From positions 78,336-142,335 of the forward strand of contig PLJH01000028.1 of assembly GCA_003139615.1 (NCBI GenBank): a stretch of 64,000 nucleotides of DNA, given 5' to 3'. A model generated the notes under the pieces. It was not told the origin of the DNA, searched no databases, and saw nothing but the letters and a program-made list of their open reading frames with translations. Source of the DNA: Alphaproteobacteria bacterium (GTDB lineage: Bacteria; Pseudomonadota; Alphaproteobacteria; Micropepsales; Micropepsaceae). The first letter of the stretch is position 1. Every line of letters starts with the position of its first letter. Made by a program: the position numbers and the translations under genes. Of the stretch, positions 52,686-62,232 are shown piece after piece.

Positions 52686-54293
52686 ATGATCGCGACAATT
52701 CAGATCCTGGTCGTGCTGCTGGTCGTCATGGCCGGTGTCGCGGTCGTGGCGTCGCGGCTGAAAATCCCGCCATCCATCCTTTTGGTGCTTGCCGGCGTGA
52801 TTCTCGCGCTGATCCCCGGTTTGCCGGCTGTCGAACTGGCGCCGGGATTCGTGTTGCTTCTCGTATTGCCGCCGATCATCTACGCCTCTGCCGTCGCGAT
52901 GAGCTGGCGCGAGTTTCGCTTCAGTCTGCGCCCGATTTCGCTTCTGGCGGTCGGGTGCGTCGCATTCACGACGGTCGCAGTCGCCGCCGCAACGCATATG
53001 TTCCTGAACCTTCCCTGGCCGGTGGGTTTCGCATTGGGCGCCATCGTGTCCCCGCCGGATGCCGTGGCGCCCCTTTCCATCGTGCGCCGCATGCAGCTTC
53101 CGAAACGCCTCGCCGTGATCCTGGAGGGTGAGGGATTGGCGAACGACGCCACCGCGCTGATCCTCTATCGCTTTGCCGTCGTGGCCGTCAGCACCGGGAC
53201 GTTTTCGATCGGTCGCGCCGCGGGAACGTTCGGCGCCATTGTCGTCGGCGAGTTGCTTTGGGGACTCGTTGTCGGCTGGACGATGCTGCGGCTGCGCAGC
53301 CGCGTGCGGGATCCCCAAATCGAAATCCTGCTCTCTCTTCTCACGCCGTTTCTCGCCTATTGGCCGCCCGAAATGCTGGGGGGATCCGGCGTGTTGGCGA
53401 CGGTCGTGACCGGGCTCTATATCAGCTGGAACGGGCTCAGGCTCATCAGCGCGGCAACGCGCCTGCAGGGCGTCTTCTTCTGGAGCTTTCTCATTTACCT
53501 GATCGAAGGCCTCGTCTTCCTCATCACGGGCCTGCAGGCGCGAACATTGATCGAAGGCATTCGCGGCTATTCGATTTCCGAACTGGTCGCGTCGGCTGCG
53601 ATCGTCTGCGCGGTGGTGATCGCCGCGCGCTTCGTCTGGATGTATCCCGCAACCTATCTGCCGCGCTGGCTCGTTCCCGCGATCGCGCGCAAGGATCCCT
53701 CGCCGCCCTGGCAATGGCCGTTTGCATTGGCGTTTACGGGCATTCGCGGCATCGTTTCGCTCGCGGCCGCGCTCGCGATCCCGTTGACGATCGAAAGCGG
53801 CGCACCGTTCCCGCACCGCGATCTCATCCTGTTCCTGACATTCGCCGTGATCCTGGTGACGTTGGTCGGGCAGGGATTGTTGTTGCCGCTTGTGATCCGC
53901 CTGCTGGGACTCGCAAATGCGGGGCAATTGGAAGCGCATGCCGACAGGACGCAAGAATTCGCCGCCCGCGAACTGGCGGCCGAAACGGCGATGCGCCGTC
54001 TCGAGGAACTGGCGGCACAGCGCAATCTGTCCGACGACGTCATCAAGCCGCTGCGGGTGCGCAATCGCGATCAGCTCGATCTGATCCGGCAGAGAAGCGA
54101 CGATGGCGACGACACGCACCGGAAATATGCCGACCTCCGCGACGAAATCGAGTTCGAACTGATCGATGCCGAACGGTCGACAATCAACAAACTCTATCGC
54201 GCCGGCAAACTGAAAGACGAAGCAAGGCGCCGGATCGAGCTCGAGCTGGACCTTCGCGACGCGAAGCTCGCCAATCAGCGCAGTGAACCCTGA
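52686..54293 (+). CDS. CPA1-family Na+(K+)/H+ antiporter
   Basis: This 535-residue protein has about 12 membrane segments over the first 410 residues and a charged cytoplasmic C-terminal tail of about 120 residues. CPA1 signatures are LPPIIYASAVAMSWREFR, IVSPPDAVAPLSIVRRM and LEGEGLANDATALILYRFA, which carries the ND pair of electroneutral exchangers, and TGIRGIVSLAAALAIPL. The tail is helical and rich in Arg/Glu (regulatory). The role is pH and cation homeostasis. Confidence 0.92.
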   Translation: MIATIQILVVLLVVMAGVAVVASRLKIPPSILLVLAGVILALIPGLPAVELAPGFVLLLVLPPIIYASAVAMSWREFRFSLRPISLLAVGCVAFTTVAVAAATHMFLNLPWPVGFALGAIVSPPDAVAPLSIVRRMQLPKRLAVILEGEGLANDATALILYRFAVVAVSTGTFSIGRAAGTFGAIVVGELLWGLVVGWTMLRLRSRVRDPQIEILLSLLTPFLAYWPPEMLGGSGVLATVVTGLYISWNGLRLISAATRLQGVFFWSFLIYLIEGLVFLITGLQARTLIEGIRGYSISELVASAAIVCAVVIAARFVWMYPATYLPRWLVPAIARKDPSPPWQWPFALAFTGIRGIVSLAAALAIPLTIESGAPFPHRDLILFLTFAVILVTLVGQGLLLPLVIRLLGLANAGQLEAHADRTQEFAARELAAETAMRRLEELAAQRNLSDDVIKPLRVRNRDQLDLIRQRSDDGDDTHRKYADLRDEIEFELIDAERSTINKLYRAGKLKDEARRRIELELDLRDAKLANQRSEP

Positions 54294-54401
54294 CGGGTGG
54301 CGGGCTCTCCGCCCGGTCCCAGCGCCGCGTCGTAAGACGCCGGTGCAACAATCCGCGGTCTGCGCCGTTCTCATGGGGTTCACCCCACGAAAGGCGCCGC
54401 C

Positions 54402-55298
54402 ATGCCCGAGACCGATCAGATCCTGCGCGACCCGACAACGGCCTACCCGAAGCCGCCATTTGAGAAGCAATCGCAGCCCTGGCCGGGCCTCGCCTGCAAA
54501 ATGACGCCGCCGCCGGATCATGGCGAGAAGACCTATCGCGGCTCGGGCCGCCTGAAGGGACGCAAAGCTCTCATCACCGGCGGGGATTCCGGCATGGGCC
54601 GGGCTGCCGCCATCGCTTATGCGCGCGAGGGCGCGGATGTCGCCATCAACTATCATCCGGACGAGGAAGAGGATGCCAAGAACGTCATCGCGCTCATCCA
54701 GGAAGTGGGCCGCAAGGGCGTCGCCATCCCCGGCGATCTGCGCGACGAGCGATTTTGCGTGGATTTGGTCAGGCGGGCGGTGCGCGAACTCGACGGTCTG
54801 GACATCCTCGTGAGCAACGCCGGGCGCCAACAGGCAAACGAATCGATCCTCGACATCTCGACCGAAGAATTCGACGCGACGATGAAGACGAACATCTATG
54901 CGCCGTTCTGGATCATCAAGGCGGCGTTGCCGTACCTGAAACCGGGCTCTGTCATCGTCGCCACGACGTCGGAGCAGGCTTATGATCCGTCGCCAGACCT
55001 TTATGACTACGCGCAGACCAAAGCGGCCACGATGAATTTCGTGAAGTCGCTGGCGAAGCAACTCGCGAAGAAAGGCATTCGGGTCAACGGCGTGGCGCCC
55101 GGCCCGATCTGGACGCCATTGCAGGTGAGTGGCGGCGCCGGCATGGAAAAGCTTCAACAGTTCGGCGGCCAGACGCCGATGGGACGCCCCGGCCAGCCGG
55201 CCGAACTCGCCTCGATCTATGTGCAGCTTGCGGCGGCCGATGCGAGCTATGCGACGGGGCAGGTCTATGGGTCCGCGGGCGGCTCGGGCCAGCCTTGA
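54402..55298 (+). CDS. SDR-family oxidoreductase (YghA-like)
   Basis: This 298-residue short-chain dehydrogenase has the long N-terminal extension typical of YghA/general-stress SDRs (YPKPPFEKQSQPWPG, MTPPPDHGEKTYRGSGRLKG). It has the cofactor motif TGGDSGMGRAAAIAYAREGA, SNAG, and the catalytic Tyr-x3-Lys in YDYAQTKAATMNFV. The C terminus (YGSAGGSGQP) is the usual G-rich end. It is probably a stress-induced NADP reductase acting on aldehydes or ketones; the substrate is unknown. It is followed 24 bases later by a second NADPH oxidoreductase gene. Confidence 0.92.
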   Translation: MPETDQILRDPTTAYPKPPFEKQSQPWPGLACKMTPPPDHGEKTYRGSGRLKGRKALITGGDSGMGRAAAIAYAREGADVAINYHPDEEEDAKNVIALIQEVGRKGVAIPGDLRDERFCVDLVRRAVRELDGLDILVSNAGRQQANESILDISTEEFDATMKTNIYAPFWIIKAALPYLKPGSVIVATTSEQAYDPSPDLYDYAQTKAATMNFVKSLAKQLAKKGIRVNGVAPGPIWTPLQVSGGAGMEKLQQFGGQTPMGRPGQPAELASIYVQLAAADASYATGQVYGSAGGSGQP

Positions 55299-55322
55299 GG
55301 AAATGAAATCGGAGACCGAGCG

Positions 55323-56258
55323 ATGACGAAAATCCGCAAGATGCGCATCCACAGATTTGGCGGGCCGGGCCTCGTCCAATCCGACGACGTCGAATATTCG
55401 CAAGCGGACGCCTTGCAGGTTCTGGTGAACGTGCGTGCGGCAAGCGTCAACCCCGTCGATTTCAAGATACGCAACGGCAAATATCCGTCGGTCCAGGAAG
55501 ACCGGTTGCCTTACACGCTCGGGCGCGACGTCTCGGGCGTGGTCGAGAAATGCGGCGCGCAGTCCACTCGGTTCGCCGTCGGCGACGAAGTGTTCGGGAT
55601 CGTCGGTGTTGGCGGCGGCGGATACGCGCAGAAAGCGGTGCTGGACCAGGCGGCGATTGCCCGAAAGCCTGCGGGGCTCGATCACGTCCACGCCGCGGCA
55701 ATCCCGTTGGCCGGACAGACGGCCTGGCAGGGACTGTTTCGCTATGGCGGCTTGGGCGCCGGCCAGTCCGTCCTGATCCATGGCGGGTCCGGCGGCGTCG
55801 GGCACTTCGCGGTGCAATTCGCCAAGGCGAAGGGCGCACGCGTGACGACGACGGTGTCGACCGAAAATGTGGCGTTTGCCCGCGCGCTCGGCGCCGACAT
55901 TGTCATCGACTACAAGACGCAGCGTTTCGAGGATCACGCGTCCGATCTCGACATGGTCTTCGACCTGATCGACGGCGAAACGCGCGAGCGCTCCTGGAAG
56001 CTCCTGAAGAAAGGCGGAGTCCTCGTTTCGACGTTGAGCGAGCCTTCCCGGGACAGGGCCCGCGAACACGGCGTGCGCGCATTGCGCTACACCGTCGAAG
56101 CCGACGGAAACGAGTTGGCCCAAATCGCGGAGCTTGTCGCGACGGGAAAGGTCAAGCCGCACATCCAGGATACCTATCCGTTGACCGATGCGGCCGATGC
56201 ATTGGCCGCCGTCGAAAGCGGACATGCCGTCGGCAAGATCGTGCTCGTCGTGGAATAG
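55323..56258 (+). CDS. Zinc-less alcohol dehydrogenase / quinone-oxidoreductase family protein
   Basis: This 311-residue MDR-superfamily NADP-dependent oxidoreductase has the GroES-like domain with VLVNVRAASVNPVDFKIRNG and LPYTLGRDVSGVVEKCG, and the Rossmann cofactor motif VLIHGGSGGVGHFAVQFAKAKGARV. Zinc-binding residues are absent, as in quinone oxidoreductases. GGAG precedes the ATG. Likely co-transcribed with the upstream SDR. Confidence 0.92.
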   Translation: MTKIRKMRIHRFGGPGLVQSDDVEYSQADALQVLVNVRAASVNPVDFKIRNGKYPSVQEDRLPYTLGRDVSGVVEKCGAQSTRFAVGDEVFGIVGVGGGGYAQKAVLDQAAIARKPAGLDHVHAAAIPLAGQTAWQGLFRYGGLGAGQSVLIHGGSGGVGHFAVQFAKAKGARVTTTVSTENVAFARALGADIVIDYKTQRFEDHASDLDMVFDLIDGETRERSWKLLKKGGVLVSTLSEPSRDRAREHGVRALRYTVEADGNELAQIAELVATGKVKPHIQDTYPLTDAADALAAVESGHAVGKIVLVVE

Positions 56259-56283
56259 ATGCACGCGGAGCCGCGGAGCAATG

Positions 56284-56345
56284 CCGGAGCGCGGGCTTCC
56301 AGCCCGCATTTTCCGGAGCTATTGCGCGCAAGATGCGCGCGCTCC
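56284..56345. repeat. REP-like double palindrome
   Basis: Two adjacent hairpins lie between convergent genes. CCGGA-GC-GCGGGC-TTCCA-GCCCGC-ATTT-TCCGG spans 56284-56316. GGAGC-TATT-GCGCGC-AAGAT-GCGCGC-GCTCC spans 56315-56345. The compact paired-palindrome form resembles REP/BIME elements and may also end transcription. Confidence 0.6.
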
Positions 56346-56351
56346 AGGTCT

Positions 56352-56744
56352 CTACCGCCCAAACATACTCGCAATGCAACACGCCACCGGCGCGTTTTCA
56401 TCCCAGTGCCAGCCGGCGCATATCCGGTGCTGACCGTCCGCAATGGTCAGCGTGACCCCATGCCTGCCGTCGCCGCGGACCAGGAGCACGGGCGAAAGCT
56501 TCTTGCCCTTGTTGATCTTCTTCAAATCTGCCGCGACGTGGGGATCGTCCTCGTCCAGCAGATGCGTCTGGCTTGCGCGAAGCAAGTCTTTTCCCTCGCG
56601 CAGGATCGTCGGCGCCCGGCGCAGCCTGTGGACGATCTTGCGGGTCTCCGCCTCGCCGAACAGCAGGGTCAGATAAGCATGCGCGGCGGCATAATCTTCG
56701 TTGGCGGGCTTGCTTTCCCAAATACTGTCGGCCTTTTTCGCCAC
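56352..56744 (-). CDS. Conserved hypothetical protein
   Basis: This 130-residue protein reads from a GTG with a GAGG site 6 bases upstream, starting MAKKADSIWESKPANEDYAA. The conserved C-terminal core is KKLSPVLLVRGDGRHGVTLTIADGQHRICAGWHWDENAPVACCIA, a pattern I recognise from small proteobacterial hypothetical proteins but cannot name. The ADGxHR stretch recalls ParB/Srx-type folds only weakly. A longer frame reaches 56930, but the extra 62 residues do not look like protein. Confidence 0.75.
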   Translation of the reverse strand: MAKKADSIWESKPANEDYAAAHAYLTLLFGEAETRKIVHRLRRAPTILREGKDLLRASQTHLLDEDDPHVAADLKKINKGKKLSPVLLVRGDGRHGVTLTIADGQHRICAGWHWDENAPVACCIASMFGR

Positions 56745-56916
56745 GCTGTGCCTCGGGTTCCGATTCGACGGCGGAAAAACACCGACCGTCTTGTTCCAAA
56801 GGGAACCAGCAACGCCCGGTGCGGTTCCATCATCCTGGAAGACACCGTGGCCGGCGCGTCTTTTCAAAGAACGGAAGCGTAACCCCGGTTCTCGGCTTTC
56901 CAGTTCGTCGCGCCGC

Positions 56917-57513
56917 TCAGCGTCGGACACATTGTCCCTGGCCTTCCGCGGGCATGAGATCGAAGCGGCCCTGCTCGAGCGTGTCCGCGAGCTTGGGGTA
57001 GTGCGTTGTCATGAAAGCCCTGGCCGCGTCGAACTCATTGCCGAACCGCGGCGCCACGCCGCCGGCAATGCTCTCGTAGCGCACGCTCCCGATGTAAATC
57101 ACCTTTCCCGCAGGCACGGTGAACACGACTGTCTTCGAGCCTTCGCAGGGGACCAGCAAGCGCGGGAACAGTGCGTTCTCGCTGTAGACCACGACATTGG
57201 TGATCGCCACGGCCTCACCCGCGCTCGATCGGGTGACGACGAAACCGTCTTCGGGTTCGCCGGCGAACGTCGCCGGCAAAAGGGGGTTCTGATGGAAGAC
57301 GCCGTTGGATATCCATCCCCTGAAGACGTTGACCTGCGTGTTCTGGGGCTGGAGCCCCAGGATCACAAAGCTCTCATTCGCCGAGGGCGGATCGGCATCA
57401 CGGTCGGCGCGTCCCATTTCCCACTTGCCTCCCGCGCACCCCGCGGTCAACAACGCAAGTGCGAAGGCAAATGCGGTTGCGACTCTCGCAACTGAGAATC
57501 CCGCGATCGGCAT
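56917..57513 (-). CDS. Putative lipoprotein of unknown function
   Basis: This 198-residue protein has a type II signal peptide: MPIAGFSVARVATAFAFALA followed by the lipobox LTAGC, so it is probably anchored in a membrane through Cys. The mature part is beta-rich (ANESFVILGLQPQNTQVNVF, VVFTVPAGKVIYIGSVRYES) with no catalytic motif. The same segments occur in hypothetical lipoproteins that I cannot assign to a family. It ends about 170 bases before the hypothetical gene on the same strand. Confidence 0.82.
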   Translation of the reverse strand: MPIAGFSVARVATAFAFALALLTAGCAGGKWEMGRADRDADPPSANESFVILGLQPQNTQVNVFRGWISNGVFHQNPLLPATFAGEPEDGFVVTRSSAGEAVAITNVVVYSENALFPRLLVPCEGSKTVVFTVPAGKVIYIGSVRYESIAGGVAPRFGNEFDAARAFMTTHYPKLADTLEQGRFDLMPAEGQGQCVRR

Positions 57514-57718
57514 CTTTGTTCCCCCCTCGAACGGATGTCGGCGAAGTAAAAATCGCTGAATGGAAGTTGTCCCGCCCTTACCCCCGACAGCGTCGCGTTA
57601 CGGCATCATGCGGGTGTTCCAACTATAACGTCGGTGGGCGAAGCGTTGTCAATTCGCGTCGGTGTCGGACAAGAAATGATTGTGACAGTTGCCCCCGGCA
57701 CCATAACTTCCGCATTCT

Positions 57719-60700
57719 TTAGGCTCCTTGCTTGGCTCTACCTATTGCGCTCAATCGCAGGTCGAGGCCCATGACAGCTAAGCTGATCTCCTCAGGGTTC
57801 GTCCGCACGATCTCGCGCGCCACTTCTTGCAGTCGATCAAGCAAGTCCTCGAAAGATACCGGCGTGCCGGTATTTGGGTCTTTCCAATGCCGGCGCCGGC
57901 CCGCGTATGTGATCAACAGTATGCCTGCCTTTCGGTTGGCATCGCGCATGTAATCCCTCACGAGTTGCGTGCGGAGAGCATGCTCAAGATCGGGAATTGT
58001 CCATTTGTTGTCTCCGATCTTGATCTCCACCACCCCCTTACAGTCATCCATAACGGTAGAAAAATGGATATCGGTTCGCTTACTGTTGATCGTTTCATTC
58101 TCGCGCGACAAGTGATACGCGCTGTTTGACGTAAGCTTCAGGCGCAGCGCGAGAGTACGCTGCATATCTGCTTCATTTTCGATAGCCTGTACTATGGCAC
58201 GATCGCTGAAATCGTCTTCGGCTAGAAGATAAGCGAGATCTTCGAGACGATCCTGCATGATGTGAAAAAGCCCTTCTCTGTCTCGAGGAGGTGCTTCGTG
58301 CTGCTTTTCCATCTGGCGCACTTGCTCGGCTTGGAAAGCTGGAAACTCTGCGTCGATTGCAGCCCGCCGCCTCGCGAGCAACCGCAACCGGTCAGGGAAA
58401 TCTGCAAAGTCAGGCTCATTGGCAAGGCTCAGCATTTCCGCCTGGGCAACCGGACCCGGTGTATTGATGAGCTGGGCGAGCAGCGTCTCACGGCCGCGCT
58501 GGCCACGGTCCCGAACGTCCGGCTCGAACGAGCCCTCGTGCTGGTTGTCGTCCTTCAGACGGATTAACCGGTAGGCTGCACGGACCAATTTCCCCAGGAC
58601 CCGTGCACGCAGATTGTCATCGTCTATGAGCAAGCCGGGACCACCATAATCACCGAATAGATTGGCAAAGATTTCCAGAGCCCTGGGGTCGGTATCGTTT
58701 CGTTCCGACAATACGTCTAACAGACAGTCCGTCGCGCGTTGGGAATTGAAGCGGAAGAGTCCGCGTAACCACACAAGCGAAAATGGACCATGCGGTCGCG
58801 CCTCAAAAGCCGCTTGGCAGATATCGCCCGCCACGGCGCGGTCTTCATCAAACAAGACATCGCTTAGAATACCCAAAGCCGAATGTAGATGCGAAACTCG
58901 CCGGGTCAGTTGGTTACCTTCGCCGTCTGTGGGCCATCTCCGTACTTCGTTCAGCAAGCAGTCTGAGATCAGCGCCTTAACCGTTTGATCCGCATGTCCT
59001 ACATCTTGGAGCATGCCGACGTGACCTACCTCATCACTTTTCTTAAGCTGGTTGGTGAGTTCGTTTCCAATCACGGTCTTGACCACATCCGGATGCGTTC
59101 GCGCCAAGTCCGTAATGAATGGCGCAAGTCCGTTGATCTCGATCGTGGCATATCGGGTCGCGGTCTCTGCGTCTTCAGGTGTAATGGTATCGGACCAGCC
59201 AGCGCACATGGCTTCTGCCGACACACCACACAATCCGATGATCCAGGAATATGGCATCGAGTTGAGTTGCTCGGGTGCACGCTCGCTCGCGAGATGGGGC
59301 CTTTCTTTGCGCCATTGCTCCGCAAGCGCAATTTGGGCAAGTCGGGCGACCTCCGTTCCGAATGCCCGCCGGACCATCTCGCTATTCCACACATTGTAGT
59401 AGTTGGACGAGCCGGGCAGATTAGTAAGCCACTTGTATATGTTTAGGAGGGTTGTCTGCACGCGCTCAGGCCCGAAACACACACCGGGACTAGAAAGCAA
59501 TTCTTCGCGCCACTTTTTCCAGTCGGCCACTACTTTTCGCTTACGCCCTTCCGCGAGAACACGGTGGCGCCGACTGTTACGTTCGAGCGCTTCCATCTGG
59601 GGGTTCGGTACAAGCGGTGCATCTACGTTTGCAATGCGCTCCAAAAGTTCGGCGTCGTCGCTGATGGCATCCCGCATATCGATCAAGAGATCGATTGGTT
59701 TTCCGCTGCTGAGATAGAGTTCAAGCAGTGCACGTTGTGCCAAAATGCGGTGGCTCGGATTGGATTTGTTGGAGAGCGCCTTCATAAGCCACGTCCTGTC
59801 CGCCGACAAAAATTGGCTGACGAGCCCGTCATGAATGGCATAGAAAAACCGCTGATCCGCCGGCTCGGTGGGGACAAGCGCGTGCATCACGTCCGATTCT
59901 GTCCAAAACACAATTTCGCGGCCAGCCTTGAGCGATGCGGTGAGCGCAAGTCGGTTTTCATTCGACTCATTTAGTGCGGAACCGTCTGCTGGCGCGAATC
60001 TCGAAGCGATGACACACGCTCTTGCCAACGCCTCATCCACAATGAAACCGGACCCAAGTTGCCGCAAACACAGGCGCCCCAAGGCCGGCGACAGGAAGTT
60101 AAAGCGGCCCAAGATCCGGAAGAACTCTTGCGTTTGATTACGACCGCTCCAAATCAGAGCTGCGAGCCGATCGCGCAGTTCGATGGCCAGCGAGTTCCGT
60201 GGATCCATTTGATCTACTATGAGCTTCATGCCCCAGCTGAATCCGCCGACTGGAAGCTCGTCCTCCCGAACGCTGTCCAGCAGCGAAATTAGCTCATCAA
60301 CTGACAATGCCACCGGGAACAGATCGGCGACTAAAATATGGACAGCTTTGATCGGCCACCTTTGGGTGTTCGCGACCAAGTCGACCGCGACCGCCGTTAT
60401 CGCTTTGCTATCGCCGCAGGCGACCAACGCTCGGACCGCAATAACTCTGTGATCGTAGGGGGCGCTTTCATCCATGGCCTTCGCAAATGCTAAGTCGCTA
60501 CAGCTGCGGATCGCACCTTGCCAGATCAGTTCGACGAGCAGCTCACCCACGTCCGCCTGCTGCTGACAGGAAACCCACAGATTCCGGATAGTGTCTCCGA
60601 GGATCGGATGCGCCAGCCTGCGCACTTCTTCGGTCGGAACATTCAGACCGCGCCAACCGCCTTGCCCATAGTGCGCTGCAAAGCTTTTTAGGATATCGAC

Positions 60701-62062
60701 CCGTGCGGGCACGTTCAGGGACTCAGGATCACCCTCGGTGAGCAGGGCTTCGGGCTCGCGCGCTGTCAGAGTTTTTCTTACAGCATCATCCCATAAAGAC
60801 AGCCAAGCTGCGATCGGACGCATTGACGGTAAAACGAGTTGCTCGCCATATTTCTCGCCAAACAGCAACCGGCTGACTGCCTTAGTAGACATTCCGGCTT
60901 CGCGCATTCGCTTAAGATGCCTGGAGGCCAAATATTCCTGTACACTGCGATGGTGAAATCGCACGCGTCCGTAAGTCGCTGGGTCGAACAATGCTCGCCG
61001 CAACAATGTACGGCGCTCATCGTCCCGCCATTCCGGTAAGATGTCGCGAGGGTCCAATACGCCTTCGCGATTGCTCACTGCGGTCGACTGCTCGGGCGCC
61101 CGGATTGTCCTTGTTCGGGTTAATGCAAGCGCCAGAGCTAGTCGTTCAGCACCTACTAACGCTTTATCATCGCTCAAAACATTGAAGTCTGGACGGTCGG
61201 GATCATCTTGCAGCTTGAGCCTCACGTTTTCCCCGTGCTGCTCGGTGCGGGTTCCGAGGCGACCAAGGTTGCGCCATGTATTGGCTAGCTCCATTAAATC
61301 TAAGGGGCGCCGCGCAAAGGACCAAGCATCCCGCCGAGCTATTTCGGCGACGAGAGCATCAGAGTCCTTAACACCCAGATGTGACACGAACGCTTTTATT
61401 TGCTGGTCACTCAACGGCAACAGAATGACTGTTTTCACGGCGCTATCATTGACGACGACGTTTTCTTTGGCTTCCTGCTTCATCTCCTCATCGATGGCGC
61501 TAAGAAAAATCGCGTCGGGGTCGTCTGGTTTCAACTCACGCGACGGGACGGGCAAATGCTTCAGATAGGTCGCGAGATCGACATCGGGACGCCAGTCCAG
61601 CGGACGGCAAGACAAGACAATGTGACTTTGACCTTGCCGGCCATCGATCGCTCTCGAAAAGGAGCGCAATGCCCTGTCGAGTTTTCCGTCAGTCAGCTTC
61701 AACTCGTCCACTGCGTCAAGGAAGAACCAGGCTGGGTCTGATTCCGTTCTAAGCCACGCGTCAAAACGCGCTTGTTCTGGCAACGTCAGCAAATCGGTGA
61801 GCGGTTGGCGATCGAGCGATTCTAGCGGGAGGAAAAATGCGGCCGAGCCGGCATCCGCCAGACGTCTTGTCTGGAATTGCATTTCTTCGGTTTTTCCAGA
61901 ACCCGCCTCGGCGATGAGCAGAACCCGGCGATATTGCAGGATATTCTTCCAGTCGTTGGGCGTCGCGTACTTCCATTGGTTCAAGGAAGCCAAGAAATCG
62001 GGATCATCGAGTTCCTTCTCGGTGAGATCACGAAAATGTCTGTTCAGCTCAACGTAGGTCAT
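57719..62062 (-). CDS. Large P-loop NTPase with C-terminal PD-(D/E)XK nuclease domain (candidate defence protein)
   Basis: This 1447-residue protein has a Walker A AEAGSGKT (GSGKT at 54-58), a Walker B WFFLDAVDEL (112-121) and a downstream SHIVLSCRPLDW segment. These place it among NACHT/STAND-like ATPases; the post-ATPase part includes RVRFHHRSVQEYLASRHLKR, the HRSxxEYLAA-like motif typical of NACHT winged-helix regions. Residues about 450-1250 are helical and repeat-like, expected to be a superhelical sensor. The C terminus has Asp1331 (RTDIHFS) and Glu1346-x-Lys1348 (VVEIKIGD) followed by ALRTQLVRDYM, a PD-(D/E)XK signature with the Gln of Mrr-like nucleases. ATP-gated nuclease action on infection is inferred, not shown. 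The ATG at 62062 is preferred; the frame is open to 62152. Confidence 0.85.
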   Translation of the reverse strand: MTYVELNRHFRDLTEKELDDPDFLASLNQWKYATPNDWKNILQYRRVLLIAEAGSGKTEEMQFQTRRLADAGSAAFFLPLESLDRQPLTDLLTLPEQARFDAWLRTESDPAWFFLDAVDELKLTDGKLDRALRSFSRAIDGRQGQSHIVLSCRPLDWRPDVDLATYLKHLPVPSRELKPDDPDAIFLSAIDEEMKQEAKENVVVNDSAVKTVILLPLSDQQIKAFVSHLGVKDSDALVAEIARRDAWSFARRPLDLMELANTWRNLGRLGTRTEQHGENVRLKLQDDPDRPDFNVLSDDKALVGAERLALALALTRTRTIRAPEQSTAVSNREGVLDPRDILPEWRDDERRTLLRRALFDPATYGRVRFHHRSVQEYLASRHLKRMREAGMSTKAVSRLLFGEKYGEQLVLPSMRPIAAWLSLWDDAVRKTLTAREPEALLTEGDPESLNVPARVDILKSFAAHYGQGGWRGLNVPTEEVRRLAHPILGDTIRNLWVSCQQQADVGELLVELIWQGAIRSCSDLAFAKAMDESAPYDHRVIAVRALVACGDSKAITAVAVDLVANTQRWPIKAVHILVADLFPVALSVDELISLLDSVREDELPVGGFSWGMKLIVDQMDPRNSLAIELRDRLAALIWSGRNQTQEFFRILGRFNFLSPALGRLCLRQLGSGFIVDEALARACVIASRFAPADGSALNESNENRLALTASLKAGREIVFWTESDVMHALVPTEPADQRFFYAIHDGLVSQFLSADRTWLMKALSNKSNPSHRILAQRALLELYLSSGKPIDLLIDMRDAISDDAELLERIANVDAPLVPNPQMEALERNSRRHRVLAEGRKRKVVADWKKWREELLSSPGVCFGPERVQTTLLNIYKWLTNLPGSSNYYNVWNSEMVRRAFGTEVARLAQIALAEQWRKERPHLASERAPEQLNSMPYSWIIGLCGVSAEAMCAGWSDTITPEDAETATRYATIEINGLAPFITDLARTHPDVVKTVIGNELTNQLKKSDEVGHVGMLQDVGHADQTVKALISDCLLNEVRRWPTDGEGNQLTRRVSHLHSALGILSDVLFDEDRAVAGDICQAAFEARPHGPFSLVWLRGLFRFNSQRATDCLLDVLSERNDTDPRALEIFANLFGDYGGPGLLIDDDNLRARVLGKLVRAAYRLIRLKDDNQHEGSFEPDVRDRGQRGRETLLAQLINTPGPVAQAEMLSLANEPDFADFPDRLRLLARRRAAIDAEFPAFQAEQVRQMEKQHEAPPRDREGLFHIMQDRLEDLAYLLAEDDFSDRAIVQAIENEADMQRTLALRLKLTSNSAYHLSRENETINSKRTDIHFSTVMDDCKGVVEIKIGDNKWTIPDLEHALRTQLVRDYMRDANRKAGILLITYAGRRRHWKDPNTGTPVSFEDLLDRLQEVAREIVRTNPEEISLAVMGLDLRLSAIGRAKQGA

Positions 62063-62232
62063 TTTCGAATACCATATTGACCGAGGTTGTTTGGGGAGGC
62101 CAGGTTGCTTCAGAAAAGCGGTGACAGCAGCAACGTTCCCCCGCAACCGCATTGCGTCATACCGAGAAGGGGAGCGCTGCAGCCGCCATCGTACTTCTTA
62201 TCCATATCTCCGATTTCGCAGGCGGCCCTGGC

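Noticed and set aside
52041..56309. A 1422-codon open frame on the minus strand opposite the DHFR-like, antiporter, SDR and oxidoreductase genes
   Set aside because: The four plus-strand genes have clear family motifs and ribosome sites. The antisense translation is Arg/Asp/His-rich low-complexity without any domain, as expected from GC-skewed codon positions.
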